Of a stretch of 50,035 bases of DNA, positions 12,346 through 22,939 are shown in pieces; the stretch's first letter is position 1, and each line of letters begins with the position of its first letter. Location of the stretch: contig JBBHKE010002142.1 in NCBI GenBank assembly GCA_037447655.1, positions 13,658 to 63,692 on the forward strand, written 5' to 3'. The translations under genes were made by a program, and so were the position numbers. A model generated the notes under the pieces. The model was not told where the DNA came from and searched no databases. It was given only the letters and a program-made list of their open reading frames with translations. The DNA is from Zygnema cylindricum. Its lineage: Eukaryota > Streptophyta > Zygnematophyceae > Zygnematales > Zygnemataceae.

Positions 12346-13332
12346 TGTTGAATTTGGAAATCTTTACTCAGTAGATAGAGCTGTGAGGAGGAATTAAGGA
12401 CTTAGAATATTTTGGGAAATGAAAAACTGTAATACTTACCTCATATAGTGTTACAATAATAAAAGATTAAGAGAGTGTACTGTACGGCCAGCTTGACACG
12501 CGTCACCAGGAAAAGGGTGTTGCAAATTTTACGGAGTAGCGCTGATGATCAGTTACACGTGTCGGGAGAATAGCGAACGGATTGATGAAATCGGACGAAC
12601 GGAACACAAACCGCATATCTAGGAAAGTATGGTACGGTCAGCCAAGAAGGGCCGTTGATTGACATCGAATTAACGGACGCGATTCGGAAGGGACCACAAA
12701 TGACGAAGCACACTTCGACGGTATCAGGTGCTTCGTAGGACATGACAACAGTCAGCCAGATGCTATGGACCATTGCTGACTAAGCGCAAGGATCATTTAA
12801 TGTACAGTTTTCTATTTGTAAATATCTGCAAACAAGGATTTGTAGTTTAGCTAATTTAAAATAGTGTGGCACTATTCAAATTTAGAGAAATGGCAAAATT
12901 AGGTTTTCGAAGTACTCTTGGAATACTAAGTACAGTTTTAGTACTTTGCCGTATTATAGGACAGTATTGTAGTACACTCACTTAAATAAGTGTGACCTGT
13001 AGATACTCATTGTGAGTATATAGTTTAGGACTTAGACAAATTGTGATTATCCAAGTCTTGGGATATTAAATCTACTAAGGTAGTTTTTGTGAATCTGTAG
13101 TGTAAATATCTTATGGTTGACTGGATCAATTGAGTTGAATCTTTGTAGAGTAATTCTACACTGTGCTTACTAGTGTTACGCAGAATTGAGTCTGCATTGA
13201 TCACGAAGTTGCATTCTGTCACATCTTGAAGTTGGCTGTTTAGTAGGGTGTTTGTTAGCTTCTGCTTTAAATGTCTTATTCCACTACTACTGCTTCAGGT
13301 TCTCCTCCTGCTATTGTGGTTGTAGAACAACA
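12346..13332 (+). repeat. 5' LTR of copia element D
   Basis: 987 bp, TGTTGAATTT at the start and GAACAACA at the end, closely matching 17,446-18,431. The first 60 bases carry CAGTAGATAGAG, also present in the other copia LTRs of this window. Its last 62 bases contain an ATG (13,271) opening the gag frame, so the LTR encodes the first gag codons. Confidence 0.9.
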
Positions 13333-16300
13333 TGTTATGGGCCTTTCATCAAGAATTCCCATATTCAATGGCCAGAAGTATGCATACTAGGAGGCGATGG
13401 TTGAATCCACATTTGAAACTGGTGACTTATTGAAAGTTTTGGATGGTACTTTAGATGAAGCAGATCCGAGCTGGGTGAAGAAAAACTCATTGGCGCGAAA
13501 CAATTTGATTCTGTGCATCTCGGAGAATTTGGTTATGTCTCGTCTCAAAATGAAGAAAGCAAAGGAAATCTGGGAATCACTAAAAACTGCGTTTGAGAAA
13601 TCTAATGTCCAGGAGGAACTTCTAGTGGCTGGACAAATCTGGGATTATAAATACTCAGGGGGGAGTATGGTGGAGTATTGTGATAACTTTCGTGCTCTTA
13701 TTGATGCACATTCTTCTGCTGGTGGCTCATTTCCTGAGTTCCAGCAGGCGGCTTTACTTGTTAGAGGACTCCCTAGTACTATGAAAGGAGTGCCTGTCCA
13801 GCTAAAAACTCATGATAAGTCTAGCTGGTCATTTCAGTTAGCATACAATCTGATATTAGAAGAAGAGGCAACTACTAAAATACTTCATGGAGAGAGAAAG
13901 GTAGAAGCTTTAAACACAGATTTTGACAGGAAAACGTTGCTAAATCAGAACAAGAATCAGGATAGAAATCAGAATCTGAATCAATACAATAATAGGCCAA
14001 ATAGACAGTATACTACTTGCTTTTACTGCTCTGAAAAGGGACATGGTTACAGGTATTGTTCGAAGCTGAAAAAGGCAAATGAAACAGGATTATATCGTCC
14101 AGGCTGGCAACAGAGCTCATATCATAAGGGATTTTCTGGGAGCTCTTCTCGGGGAACTGCTCCCTTCTCAGGTTCTACAACCAAAGAAGATGATCCCTTG
14201 TCTTATGCTGAAGGAGAAGAAGCAGAATTATTCGCAATGGCGGCAGCTATGGAAGGTCAACGGGATACAAGATGGATCATGGATACCGGAGCTTCGGCAC
14301 ACATGAGTTGGAACAAGTCTAGTTTTTCCAACCTCAAGGCGACAACTCCCAGAAACATCTACTATGCCTGTGGCATGTGTGTGCAAAATTCGGCACAGGG
14401 TGATGTATCTTTAATGGTAGATGTGGGGGGAAAGTGTGTTAAAAGAACTCTCCACAATGTGTTATATGTACCAGATTTCAAAAAGAATCTATTTTCTACG
14501 TCCTTGGTAGAAAGCAAAGGCTTTGATGTAATCCTCAAAGGAGGAAGACAGGTTGTTAGTAAGCTAGGTAAAGTTGCAGTAACAGGAACTAGAGATGCAA
14601 GCAAGATGTATAGGATGGATATGGCTGAATACAAAGAAAATGATGTTCTCTATTCCATTGTATCATCTGTTAATGAGTTATGGCATAAGAGATTGGGTCA
14701 TGTTCATTATGATAGCTTACAAAAGATGGTAAATTCAAGAAAGATTGAGGGTGTTTCTCTTACTTCTCAACCTGTAAAATCATGTGATGGATGCTCACTT
14801 GGAAAGATCCACATATTACCTTTTCCCCAGCAATCTGCTCACAGATCGGACAAAGTTCTACAACTTATCCACTCGGATGTTCTTGGTCCATCACAAGTTC
14901 CATCAGCTGGAGGTGTCCAATATATGCTTACATTCACAGATGACTACTCAAGGTTCACAAAAGTCTACTTCATGCAGTACAAGAGTGAAGTGTTTACACA
15001 CTTCAAGCACTACAAGGCATGGGCAGAAAAACTGCATGGAGTTCCAATCTTGGCGCTAAGGTCGGACAACAGGGGAGAATATACTTCAAAAGAGTTCGAG
15101 CAATACCTCCTCCAAGAAGGTATCAGTCATAATCTGACAGTTCCGTACACACCGGAACAGAATGGTGTATCTGAAAGACTAAATAGAACTGTAACAGAAA
15201 GCGCTAGATCTATGCTTGCAGACAAAGGTTTGGATTTGAAATTCTGGGCTGAAGCTCTCAATTGTGCGGTTTATATTAAAAACAGAATTGCATCTAGATC
15301 GGTTAAGACTACACCATATGAACTTTGGACAGGCATGAAACCAGATGTCAGTCATTTTCGAGTATTTGGCAGCAACTGTTTTGTCTTAGACACATCGTAG
15401 ACAAGGTGGAAAATGGAAGCTAAGGGCTTACCTGGGATCTTTATGGGATATGATGACAATGCAAAGGGTTATAGGGTGTATGTCTTAGGGAAAAAGAAAG
15501 TTATTGTATGTAGAAATATACAGTTGAAGGATGAACAGGATTCGGTGGATCTGTTCACTAACACTGAAAGTGAACAAACAGGAAAAGTACAGGAGTATGT
15601 GATCTTTCAGCATACTCAACCTGTCTATTTTCAGTCACAGCCACCAGCTGCAACTACATCCCACCAGGTTCCTATGCAAGATGCAGCACCTGCTGCACAA
15701 CCAGATTCGGCACTTGCAACTACTCAGATAAGGACATCAAATCGCAGGTTGCCGACCATTTCAGAGTCAAAATTTCCGGGGGGAAGAAGAACCAGCAGTC
15801 GTCTGCAAGCAAGCTCACATTTTGCTTTCTCTGCAGCTACAACGGAACCGCTAACAATTCAGGAGGCCTTCTCATCACCGGAGAGAAATCACTGGATCGA
15901 GGCGGTAAACGATGAAATGAAGTCGATCATGGAAGCGCAGACATGGGAGCTGGTGGATCTTCCTCCGGGCAGAAAAGCCATCGGCAGCAAATGGGTATTC
16001 AAAGTAAAGCTCAACCCGGATAACACAATTGAAAGGTACAAGGCCAGACTTGTGGCCAAAGGTTACAATCAGAAAGAAGGTATTGATTTTGAGGAAACCT
16101 TCTCTCCAGTTGTCACATTTCCCACTGTCAGAATCTTACTAAGCTTGGCTGCTGTAGAAAACATGGAAGTCCACCAGATGGACGTTAAGACTGTATTCCT
16201 GCATGGAGAGTTAGAAGAAACCATTTATATAAAACAACCAGAGATGTATGCAGAGAAAGGGAAAGAAAACTTAGTTTGTAAACTAATAAAATCTTTGTAT

Positions 16301-17422
16301 GGGCTGAAACAAGCCCCCAGACAATGGAACTTAAAACAAGATGAATTTCTTACTGGACTAGGATTTTAAAGGATTAGTTTTGATCATTCAGTGTATGTAC
16401 TACAAGGGGAGGATGGGATTCTTTATATTGTTGTATATGTGGATGACTTGCTATTAATAAGCAAGTCTATGGATGAAATAAATCGAATTAAAGCGGCTTT
16501 AAGGTCGAGATTCGAGATCAAGGACCTTGGTGAATCTAAGTATATCTTACGAATACAGGTAGAGAGAGACAGAAACAGAAAACTAATTATGTTAACCCAA
16601 AAGAAAGCAATAAGTAATATGTTGAAAAAAATTGAAATGAAAGATGTAAAAGGATATGTTACTCCCATGGAATTTAGACAGAAGCTTGATGGAAGTGAGT
16701 CAGACTCAGGCATAATGGTTAGTGAGAGTCTAAAGTCAGAGGAGGAAGAATTTATGGCTATAAAGCTGTATAGACAAGCAGTGGGAAGTCTCATATACCT
16801 CATGAATTGTACAAGACCTGACATTGCAGCAGCTGTAGGAGTCCTAAGTAGAAGTCTGTAGAATCCTAAGAGGGAAGATTGGGAAGCTGCAAAAAAAGTT
16901 TGAGATACCTTGCAGGCACTTGAGATCTTAAGCTGATACTCGGAGGAGGAGAAGTAAAAATGCAGACTTAGAGTGACGCCAGCTATGGGGATATGCCAAG
17001 CCGAAAATCCACAACCGGATTTGTCCTAAAGATCAGAGATGGAACTTGCTGCTGGAGGAGCAAGCAGCAAAAGGTTACAGCACAATCTACAATGGAGTTC
17101 ACAGTACATGGCAGCAGCTTCTGCACTCAAAGAACTCCTATGGGATATGTCCATTTTGCAGGAACTTGGATACATGCAGACAAGTCCACAGATTATTTGG
17201 TGTGACAATCAGGCAACCATTGCTATTGCTACTAACCCGAGTCATCATTTTAAGAGCAAGCACATGGATGTCAGACTTCATTTTGTGAGGGAAAGTGTGC
17301 TTGCAAGAGTCTTAAATTTGTGTTATTTACTGGATGAGAAAATGGTTGCTGACATGCTAACCAAACCACTTCCTGCTCCTAAGTTGCAGTTTTGTAGAAA
17401 GGCTGTTGGGTTGAGTGAGTGA
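13271..17422 (+). pseudogene. Copia gag-pol polyprotein (element D), degenerate
   Basis: Single polyprotein frame from ATG 13,271. Domains: gag with a CX2CX4HX4C knuckle (14,018-14,059); aspartic protease with DTGAS (14,282-14,296); integrase with the HHCC region (about 14,677-14,810: WHKRLGH, then CDGC), first Asp in HSDVLGP, second in RSDNRGEY (Arg replaces a usual Gly), Glu in NGVSERLNR; reverse transcriptase (15,870-16,640) with YVDD at 16,436-16,447; RNase H to the stop at 17,420-17,422. Lesions: TAG 13,388 at a conserved Trp, TAG 15,398, TAA 16,367, TAG 16,859, a one-base deletion near 16,901, TGA near 16,921, TAG near 16,968 (Trp of the RNase H WSDASYGD motif) and a frameshift near 17,097. 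The order integrase before reverse transcriptase defines copia. The main 2-kb frame from 13,397 is still open, so a Gag-protease-integrase product is conceivable. Confidence 0.93.
13333..13343 (+). promoter_or_regulatory. Primer binding site, half-tRNA-iMet type
   Basis: TGTTATGGGCC directly follows the LTR terminus. GTTATGGGCC is complementary to the anticodon arm of initiator tRNA-Met (GGGCCCAUAACC), not to the tRNA 3' end, which would require TGGTATCAGAGC. The same position in element E keeps the full 15-nt match. The triplets are also gag codons (Val-Met-Gly). Confidence 0.75.
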
Positions 17423-17430
17423 CTGAGTTT

Positions 17431-17445
17431 AAAGATTTAGGGGAG
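17431..17445 (+). promoter_or_regulatory. Polypurine tract of element D
   Basis: AAAGATTTAGGGGAG abuts the first TG of the 3' LTR and follows the pol stop by eight bases. This is the standard plus-strand DNA primer position. The sister family at 26,019-26,033 has a near-identical tract. Confidence 0.8.
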
Positions 17446-18431
17446 TGTTGAATTTGAAAATCTTTACTCAGTAGATAGAGTTGTGAGGAGGAATTAAGGA
17501 CTTAGAATATTTTGGGAAATGAAAAACTGTAATACTTACCTCATATAGTGTTACAGTAATAAAAGATTAAGAGAGTGTACTGTACGGCCAGTTGGACACG
17601 CGTCGGTAGGAAAAGGGTGTTGCAGTTTTTACGGAGTAGCGCCGATGACCAGTTACATGTGTCGGGAGAATAGCGAGCGAATTGATGAAATCGGACGAAC
17701 GGAACACAAACCGCATACTAGGAAAGTATGGTACAGTCAACCAAGAAGGGCCGTTGATTGACATCGAATTAACGGACGTGATTCAGAAGGGACCACAAAT
17801 GACGAAGCACACTTGGACGGTATCACGTGCTTCGTACTACATGACAACAGTCAGCCAGATGCAATGGACAACAGCTGACTAAGCGCCAAGGACATTTATT
17901 GTACGGTCTTCTATTTGTAAATATCTAGAAACAAGGATTTGTAGTTTAGCTATTTTAAAATAGTGTCGCACTATTCAGAATTAGAGAAATCGCAAAATTA
18001 TGTTTTGGAAGTACTCATGGAATATTAAGTACAGTTTTAGTACTTTGTCGTAGCATAGGACAGTATTGTAGTACAGTCACTTAAATTAGTGTGACCAATG
18101 GATACTCACTGTGAGTATATAGTTTAGGACTTAGACAAATTGTGATCATCCAAGTCTTGGGATATTAATCTACTAAGGGAGTTTTTGTGAATCTGCACTG
18201 TTAATATCTTATGGATGATTGGATCAATTAAGTTGAATCTTTGTAGAGTGATTCTAAACTATTCTTACTACTGTTATGCAGAATTTGAGTCTGCATTGAT
18301 CAGGAAGTTGCATGTTGTCACATCTTGAAGTTGGTTGTTGAGTAGGGTGCTTGTTAGTTTCTGCTTTAAATGTCTACTTCCACTACTACTGCATATGGTT
18401 CTCCTCCTGCTACTGTGGTTGTAGAAAAACA
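17446..18431 (+). repeat. 3' LTR of copia element D
   Basis: 986 bp, TGTTGAATTT to GAAAAACA. It carries its own copy of the gag start (ATG 18,370) with protein-level similarity to the 5' copy. The frame hits TAA just past the LTR end in satellite DNA, as expected for a 3' LTR. Confidence 0.9.
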
Positions 18432-20459
18432 TGTTTAAAACACAAGTTTGTGTTTGCGCTTACAACAATATTGGTAATAACTCTTTATATTATTAATGCT
18501 CACAAAAATAATTAAAAAAAAACCCTAAACCATGTTTATAACACAAATTTGAGTTTGGGCTAACAAAGATATTTGTAACAATCAACGTTTATTATTCGCC
18601 ATCACAAAAAGAGGTAAATTAAACTTCGAACTATGTTTATAACACAAGTTTGTTTTTGTGCTACCAACAATAGTGGTAACAAACACTTTATATTGTTAAC
18701 GCTCAAAAAAATAGTTAAACAAAACCCTGAACCATGTTTCTACCACAAATTTGAGTTTGCGCTAACAAAAATAATTGTAAAAAATAACGTTTATTATTCG
18801 CGGTCACAAAAAGAAGTAATATAAACTCCAAACCATATTTATAACACAAGTTTATGTTTGCACCAACAAAAATAGTGGTAACAAACACTTTATATTGTTA
18901 ACACTCACAAAAATAGTTAAAAAAATCCTGAACCATATTTATAACACAAATTTGAGTTTGCGCTAACAAAGATATTTGTAACATACAAATATCATTGTTT
19001 GATGTCACAAATAGGTGTAAAATAAACTTCGAACAATATTTGTAACACAAGTTTGTGTTTGGGCTAACAACAATAGTGGTAATAAACACATTATATTGTA
19101 AACTCTCAAAAATATAGTTAAAAAATAACCTAAAACGTGTTTATAAAACAAATTTGAGTTTGCGCTAACAAAGATATTTGTAACAAACAACGTTTATTGT
19201 TCGTGATCACAAAAAGAGTTAAAATAAACTCTGAACTATATTTATAACACAAGTTTGTTTTTGCGCTAACAACAATAGTGATAACAAACACATTATATTG
19301 TTATCGCTCACAAAAATAGCTAAAACAAACCCTAAACCATGTTTCTTACACAATTTTGTGTTTGCGCCAACAAAGATATTTGTAATAAACAACGTTTATT
19401 ATTCCCGGTCACAAAAAGAAGTAAAATAAACTTCAAACTATGTCTATAAAACAAATTTTTGTTTTCGCTAACAACAATAGTGGTAAGAAATTCTTTATAT
19501 TCTTAATGTTCACAAAAATAGTTTTAAAAACCCCTAAACCATGTTTGTAACACAAATTTGAGTTTGTGTTAACAAAAATATTTGTATCAAACAACGTTTT
19601 TTGTTCACGGTCACTAAAAAAGGTAAAATAAACTTCGAACTATGTTTATAACACAAGTTTTATTTTGCCCTAACAACATTAATGATAACAAACAATTTAT
19701 ATTGTTATCGCTCACAAAAATAGTTATAAAAAACCCTAAAGCATGTTTTTAACACAAATTTGAGTTTGCGCTAACAAATATTTTTGTCACAAACAATGTT
19801 TTTTGTTCGTGGTCACAAAATGAGGTAAAATAAACTCCGAACTATGTTTGTCACACAAGTTTGTGTTTACGTTAACAACATTAGTGGTAAATAACACATT
19901 ATATTGTTAATGCTCACAAAAATAGTTAAAAAATCCCTAAATCATGTTTCTAACACAAATTTGAGTTTGCGCTAACAAAGATATTTGCAAAAAACAAAGT
20001 TTATTATTCACGGTGATAATGAGAAGTAAATAAACTTTCAACCATGCTTGTAACACAAGTTTGTGTTTGCGTTAAAAACAATAGTGGTAACAAACACATC
20101 CTATTGTTAACGCTCACAAAAATAGTTAATAAAAACCCTAAACCATGTTTCTAACACAAATTTGAGTTTGCGATAACAAAGATATGTTGTTCTACAACGA
20201 TTATTGTTTGTGGTCACAAATAGGTGTAAAATAAACTTCGAACAATATTTGTAACACAAGTTTGTGTTTGGGCTAACAACAATAGTGGTAACAAACACAT
20301 TATATTGTGAACACTAATAAAAAAAGTTAAAAAATAACCGAAAATGTGTTTACAACACAAATTTGAGTTTGTGCTAACAAAGATATTTGTAACAAACAAG
20401 GTTTATTGTTCGTGGTCACAAAAAGAGGTAAAATAAACTTCGAACCATGTTTAAAACAG
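18432..20459. repeat. Dimeric satellite array, right block
   Basis: About 2.0 kb of the same alternating 101-bp monomers, same orientation and phase as the left block, roughly 10 dimers. Copies look somewhat more diverged from one another than those to the left. The array stops abruptly at CCATGTTTAAAACA, where copia polymerase sequence begins. Confidence 0.92.
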
Positions 20460-21772
20460 AACTTCTGCAGCAATATTCGGACGGGTACAGTTCATCAAAT
20501 ATATTAAACTTTCCACTATTTGTGTGTAAGGTATCAATGTCATAGGATCAACCTCCTCAACCTCAAAAATTTCACTGACAATAACACCCGGTTTTGTACC
20601 TTCCCCCTCTAACTTATGCCAAAACTCCATTGGTGTTACACATCCTTTTGCCCCCCGCATTCCATATTCATCTAACATGTTTCCAATAGCTTTCTTTTGA
20701 GTCACTTTTTTTAATCTCTTTTTCCTGTCCTTCTCTACCTAGATACCAAAAATATATTTTGCCTCACCGAGGTCTTTCATCTCAAACCATGAGTTTAAAG
20801 CATTTTCAATTTTGTTAATTTCAACCATTGATTTGCTAACTAACACTAAATCATCTACATACACCGCTATGTACACTATTCATCCTCACCTTTTAAAACA
20901 TAGACAGAGTGATCAGAACTTATCTTTTGAAATCGTAAGCGAGTTAAGAATTCATCAAGTTTTAGATTCCATTGCCGAGGGGCATGTGTTAGGCCGTACA
21001 AAGATTTTAGCAGTTTGCATACTAAGTGCTCTTTTCGTGGTTCCGCATACATTTCAGGCTGCTTCATGTAAATGGTCTTCTCTAGTTCTGCATGAAAAAA
21101 GGTCGTCTTTACATCCATCTGATGTATTTCTATATCTTTTATAGCAGCTAGAGATAGCAAAATCTTAACTGTCGCAAATCTTACAACAGGAGAAAATGTT
21201 TTTTTAAAATCAATTCCTTCCTTTTGATTATACCCCTTTGCCAGAAGTCTAGCCTTATTTCGTTCAATGGTATAATCTAGATTTAACTTCACCTTGAATA
21301 CCCATTTGTTGCCGATCGCTTTTCGATCCGAAGGAAGGTCCACAAGCTCCCATGTCTGAGCCTCCATGATCGACTTCATTTCAAAGTTTGTCGCCTTGAT
21401 CTACTGATTCCCCTCTAGTGGTGAGAAGGCTTCTCGGATGGTCAGAGGCTCCTTTGAGGTTGCCAAGTAGGCGAAGTGAGAACTTGCTTGCAGGCGGCTA
21501 GTGGATATTTTTCCCCCGGAAATTTTGAGGCTGAAATTGTCAGATCCCGTGCATTGCGCTTGTTTCGCTGATTGCGATCCGTAGGCAGTGACTGTTGTTG
21601 GTCTGCTTCGAAAACAAACTTGTTTGGGAACCTGATTATGTTCCTACTCTTGTGTAACCAGTAGTGAATTTTGCATCTGTGGGACAATATTATAGATGCT
21701 ATCTTAAATGACATATTCTTGTACTTTTTGTTGCTGCTGGTGCTCTGTCAATTTCAATAAGTCTATCGATTC
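20460..21772 (-). pseudogene. Copia reverse transcriptase remnant (internal2)
   Basis: Minus-strand polymerase 3' part of the truncated second unit. It holds the integrase-RT linker, the RT opening (WELVDLP...KWVFKVKLN), the FSPVV and QMDVKTTF blocks, SLYGL...APRQWN (21,379-20,876), a damaged YVDD region near 20,850, and the RNase H opening up to MNCTRPNIAAE (20,705-20,460). It ends at the satellite junction, so RNase H is missing. Several frameshifts separate the blocks. It is highly similar to 26,760-28,040. Confidence 0.85.
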
Positions 21773-22939
21773 TGTTGATATTTGAGTATTTTCTAGGACT
21801 GTATTAGGATAGAAAAAGAGCTGAGGCGGTCTGCCTCTAACTCCCCTATCCAAGCCCCCACACTTGTTGTAGTCACTGAAGGCTGGATAGGGAGCTAGAG
21901 CCATGGCTGTCTAGGCTCTCTAGAGAAGACAGGGGGTGAATTAGGTAGACTTACCAAAAGTAAGCTGCCGAACGCAGGAATTGATCTTGGTACCTGCCGT
22001 CCGTCAATCGGCATTAGCCGTCAGCTCTAGCCGTTAAGTCTAGGAATGATATTACGATATAAAGGGTTTGATAAATATATAAATCTTTATATGTAGATAA
22101 ATCCGTTTAACGGCTTATAGATACTTTGTACATAGATACAGTTTGATTTAGTACGAAGTACGGTATGTGGACAGAACGGATACCGCGCATTTGTTTCGAT
22201 AGCGAAACGAAGCCCGCGCGTCGAATTTTAGCGGCTAGGATTATAGCCGGTTTTGATCGGAAGGCCGCGATAGGCGCCGCGATCACGGAAATGTACTTTT
22301 GGCGTTTTACGGTCTTTGCCACGTCAGATTACACGTGGCGTAATAACATTGGATTACGGGGATTCCAAGGATTATAGGAACTAATCCTGATTTGACACGT
22401 GTCGACATTTTGGCCATGTCGTACAATGGCCGTGCGGCACCTGTACTTTTCTGTACGATACATTAATTTGATTGGTGCCGTACTTTAGTAGATAGAGTTT
22501 TAGAGAGGGAATAGGACTTAGAAAATTTTCGGTAGGCAGCTGCCTCTCCCAAAGAGCACTCTGTATAAATGGCAAACTTTGGCCAGCCATATCTATCAAT
22601 TTACTTGACCATTTTCAGTGATTCTTTTTGCTGCGGACTCAGGGGAGTCCATGCTACACAGGGGTGTAGTCGGTCAGAGTTTTTGTCTGCCAGGGTGGCT
22701 GTATTTCTAAGGGAAAGTCAAAGTGGGTGAATGTGTCCAAATCTCATATTCTAACTTTGCATTCTGTGGTGGAACTGAGCACACAGGAAGTGTTATTTCA
22801 CAGGGGTGAATCTATATTGGGGTTTTGACTGTCAAGGGGTCAGTCATTTGGGTTTATATCAACTTGGAGTCGGCACTATCTAGATTAGCTTCTTTTGGAT
22901 CTGCATACTCTGAGGGCCAATGGAGGTCTCAGAGTTTCA
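21773..22939 (+). repeat. Solo LTR of the element-E family inside internal2
   Basis: A 1,167-bp plus-strand LTR, TGTTGATATT to GAGTTTCA, similar along its length to 41,287-42,462 and to the reverse complement of E's LTRs. It splits the integrase-RT region: flanks CGATTC and TTAGTTC join up as CGATTCTAGTTC in the undisturbed copy at 28,068. I cannot find a target duplication. Near its end it carries ATG (22,920) followed by Glu-Val-Ser-Glu-Phe codons, the LTR-borne gag start of this family. Confidence 0.85.
22564..22570 (+). promoter_or_regulatory. Candidate TATA box of the solo LTR
   Basis: TATAAAT follows a CTGCCTCTCCCAAAGAGCACT segment. The same CCTCTCTC...AGAGAGC-TATAAAT arrangement occurs in the related LTR at 36,631, suggesting the U3 core promoter with transcription starting shortly downstream. 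Confidence 0.4.

Larger units (their letters stand above)
12346..18431 (+). mobile_element. Ty1/copia retrotransposon D, complete but degenerate
   Basis: A 6,086-bp copia element lies inside the satellite. Order: 5' LTR, primer site, gag, protease, integrase, reverse transcriptase, RNase H, polypurine tract, 3' LTR. LTRs start TGTTG and end CA. The flanking TGTTT (12,341-12,345 and 18,432-18,436) is a perfect 5-bp target duplication, and the satellite resumes in the same phase. The two LTRs differ at several percent of sites by eye, so insertion is not recent. Stops and frameshifts make it non-autonomous now. Confidence 0.93.

Noticed and set aside
13397-15400. Treating the 667-codon frame as an intact stand-alone gene
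   Set aside because: It is the open middle of a copia polyprotein bounded by in-frame stops at 13,388 and 15,398; the same frame continues on both sides.
15398-16861. Stops at 15,398, 16,367 and 16,859 in element D as programmed recoding sites
   Set aside because: They are scattered, not shared by the other copies and accompanied by frameshifts, so ordinary decay explains them.
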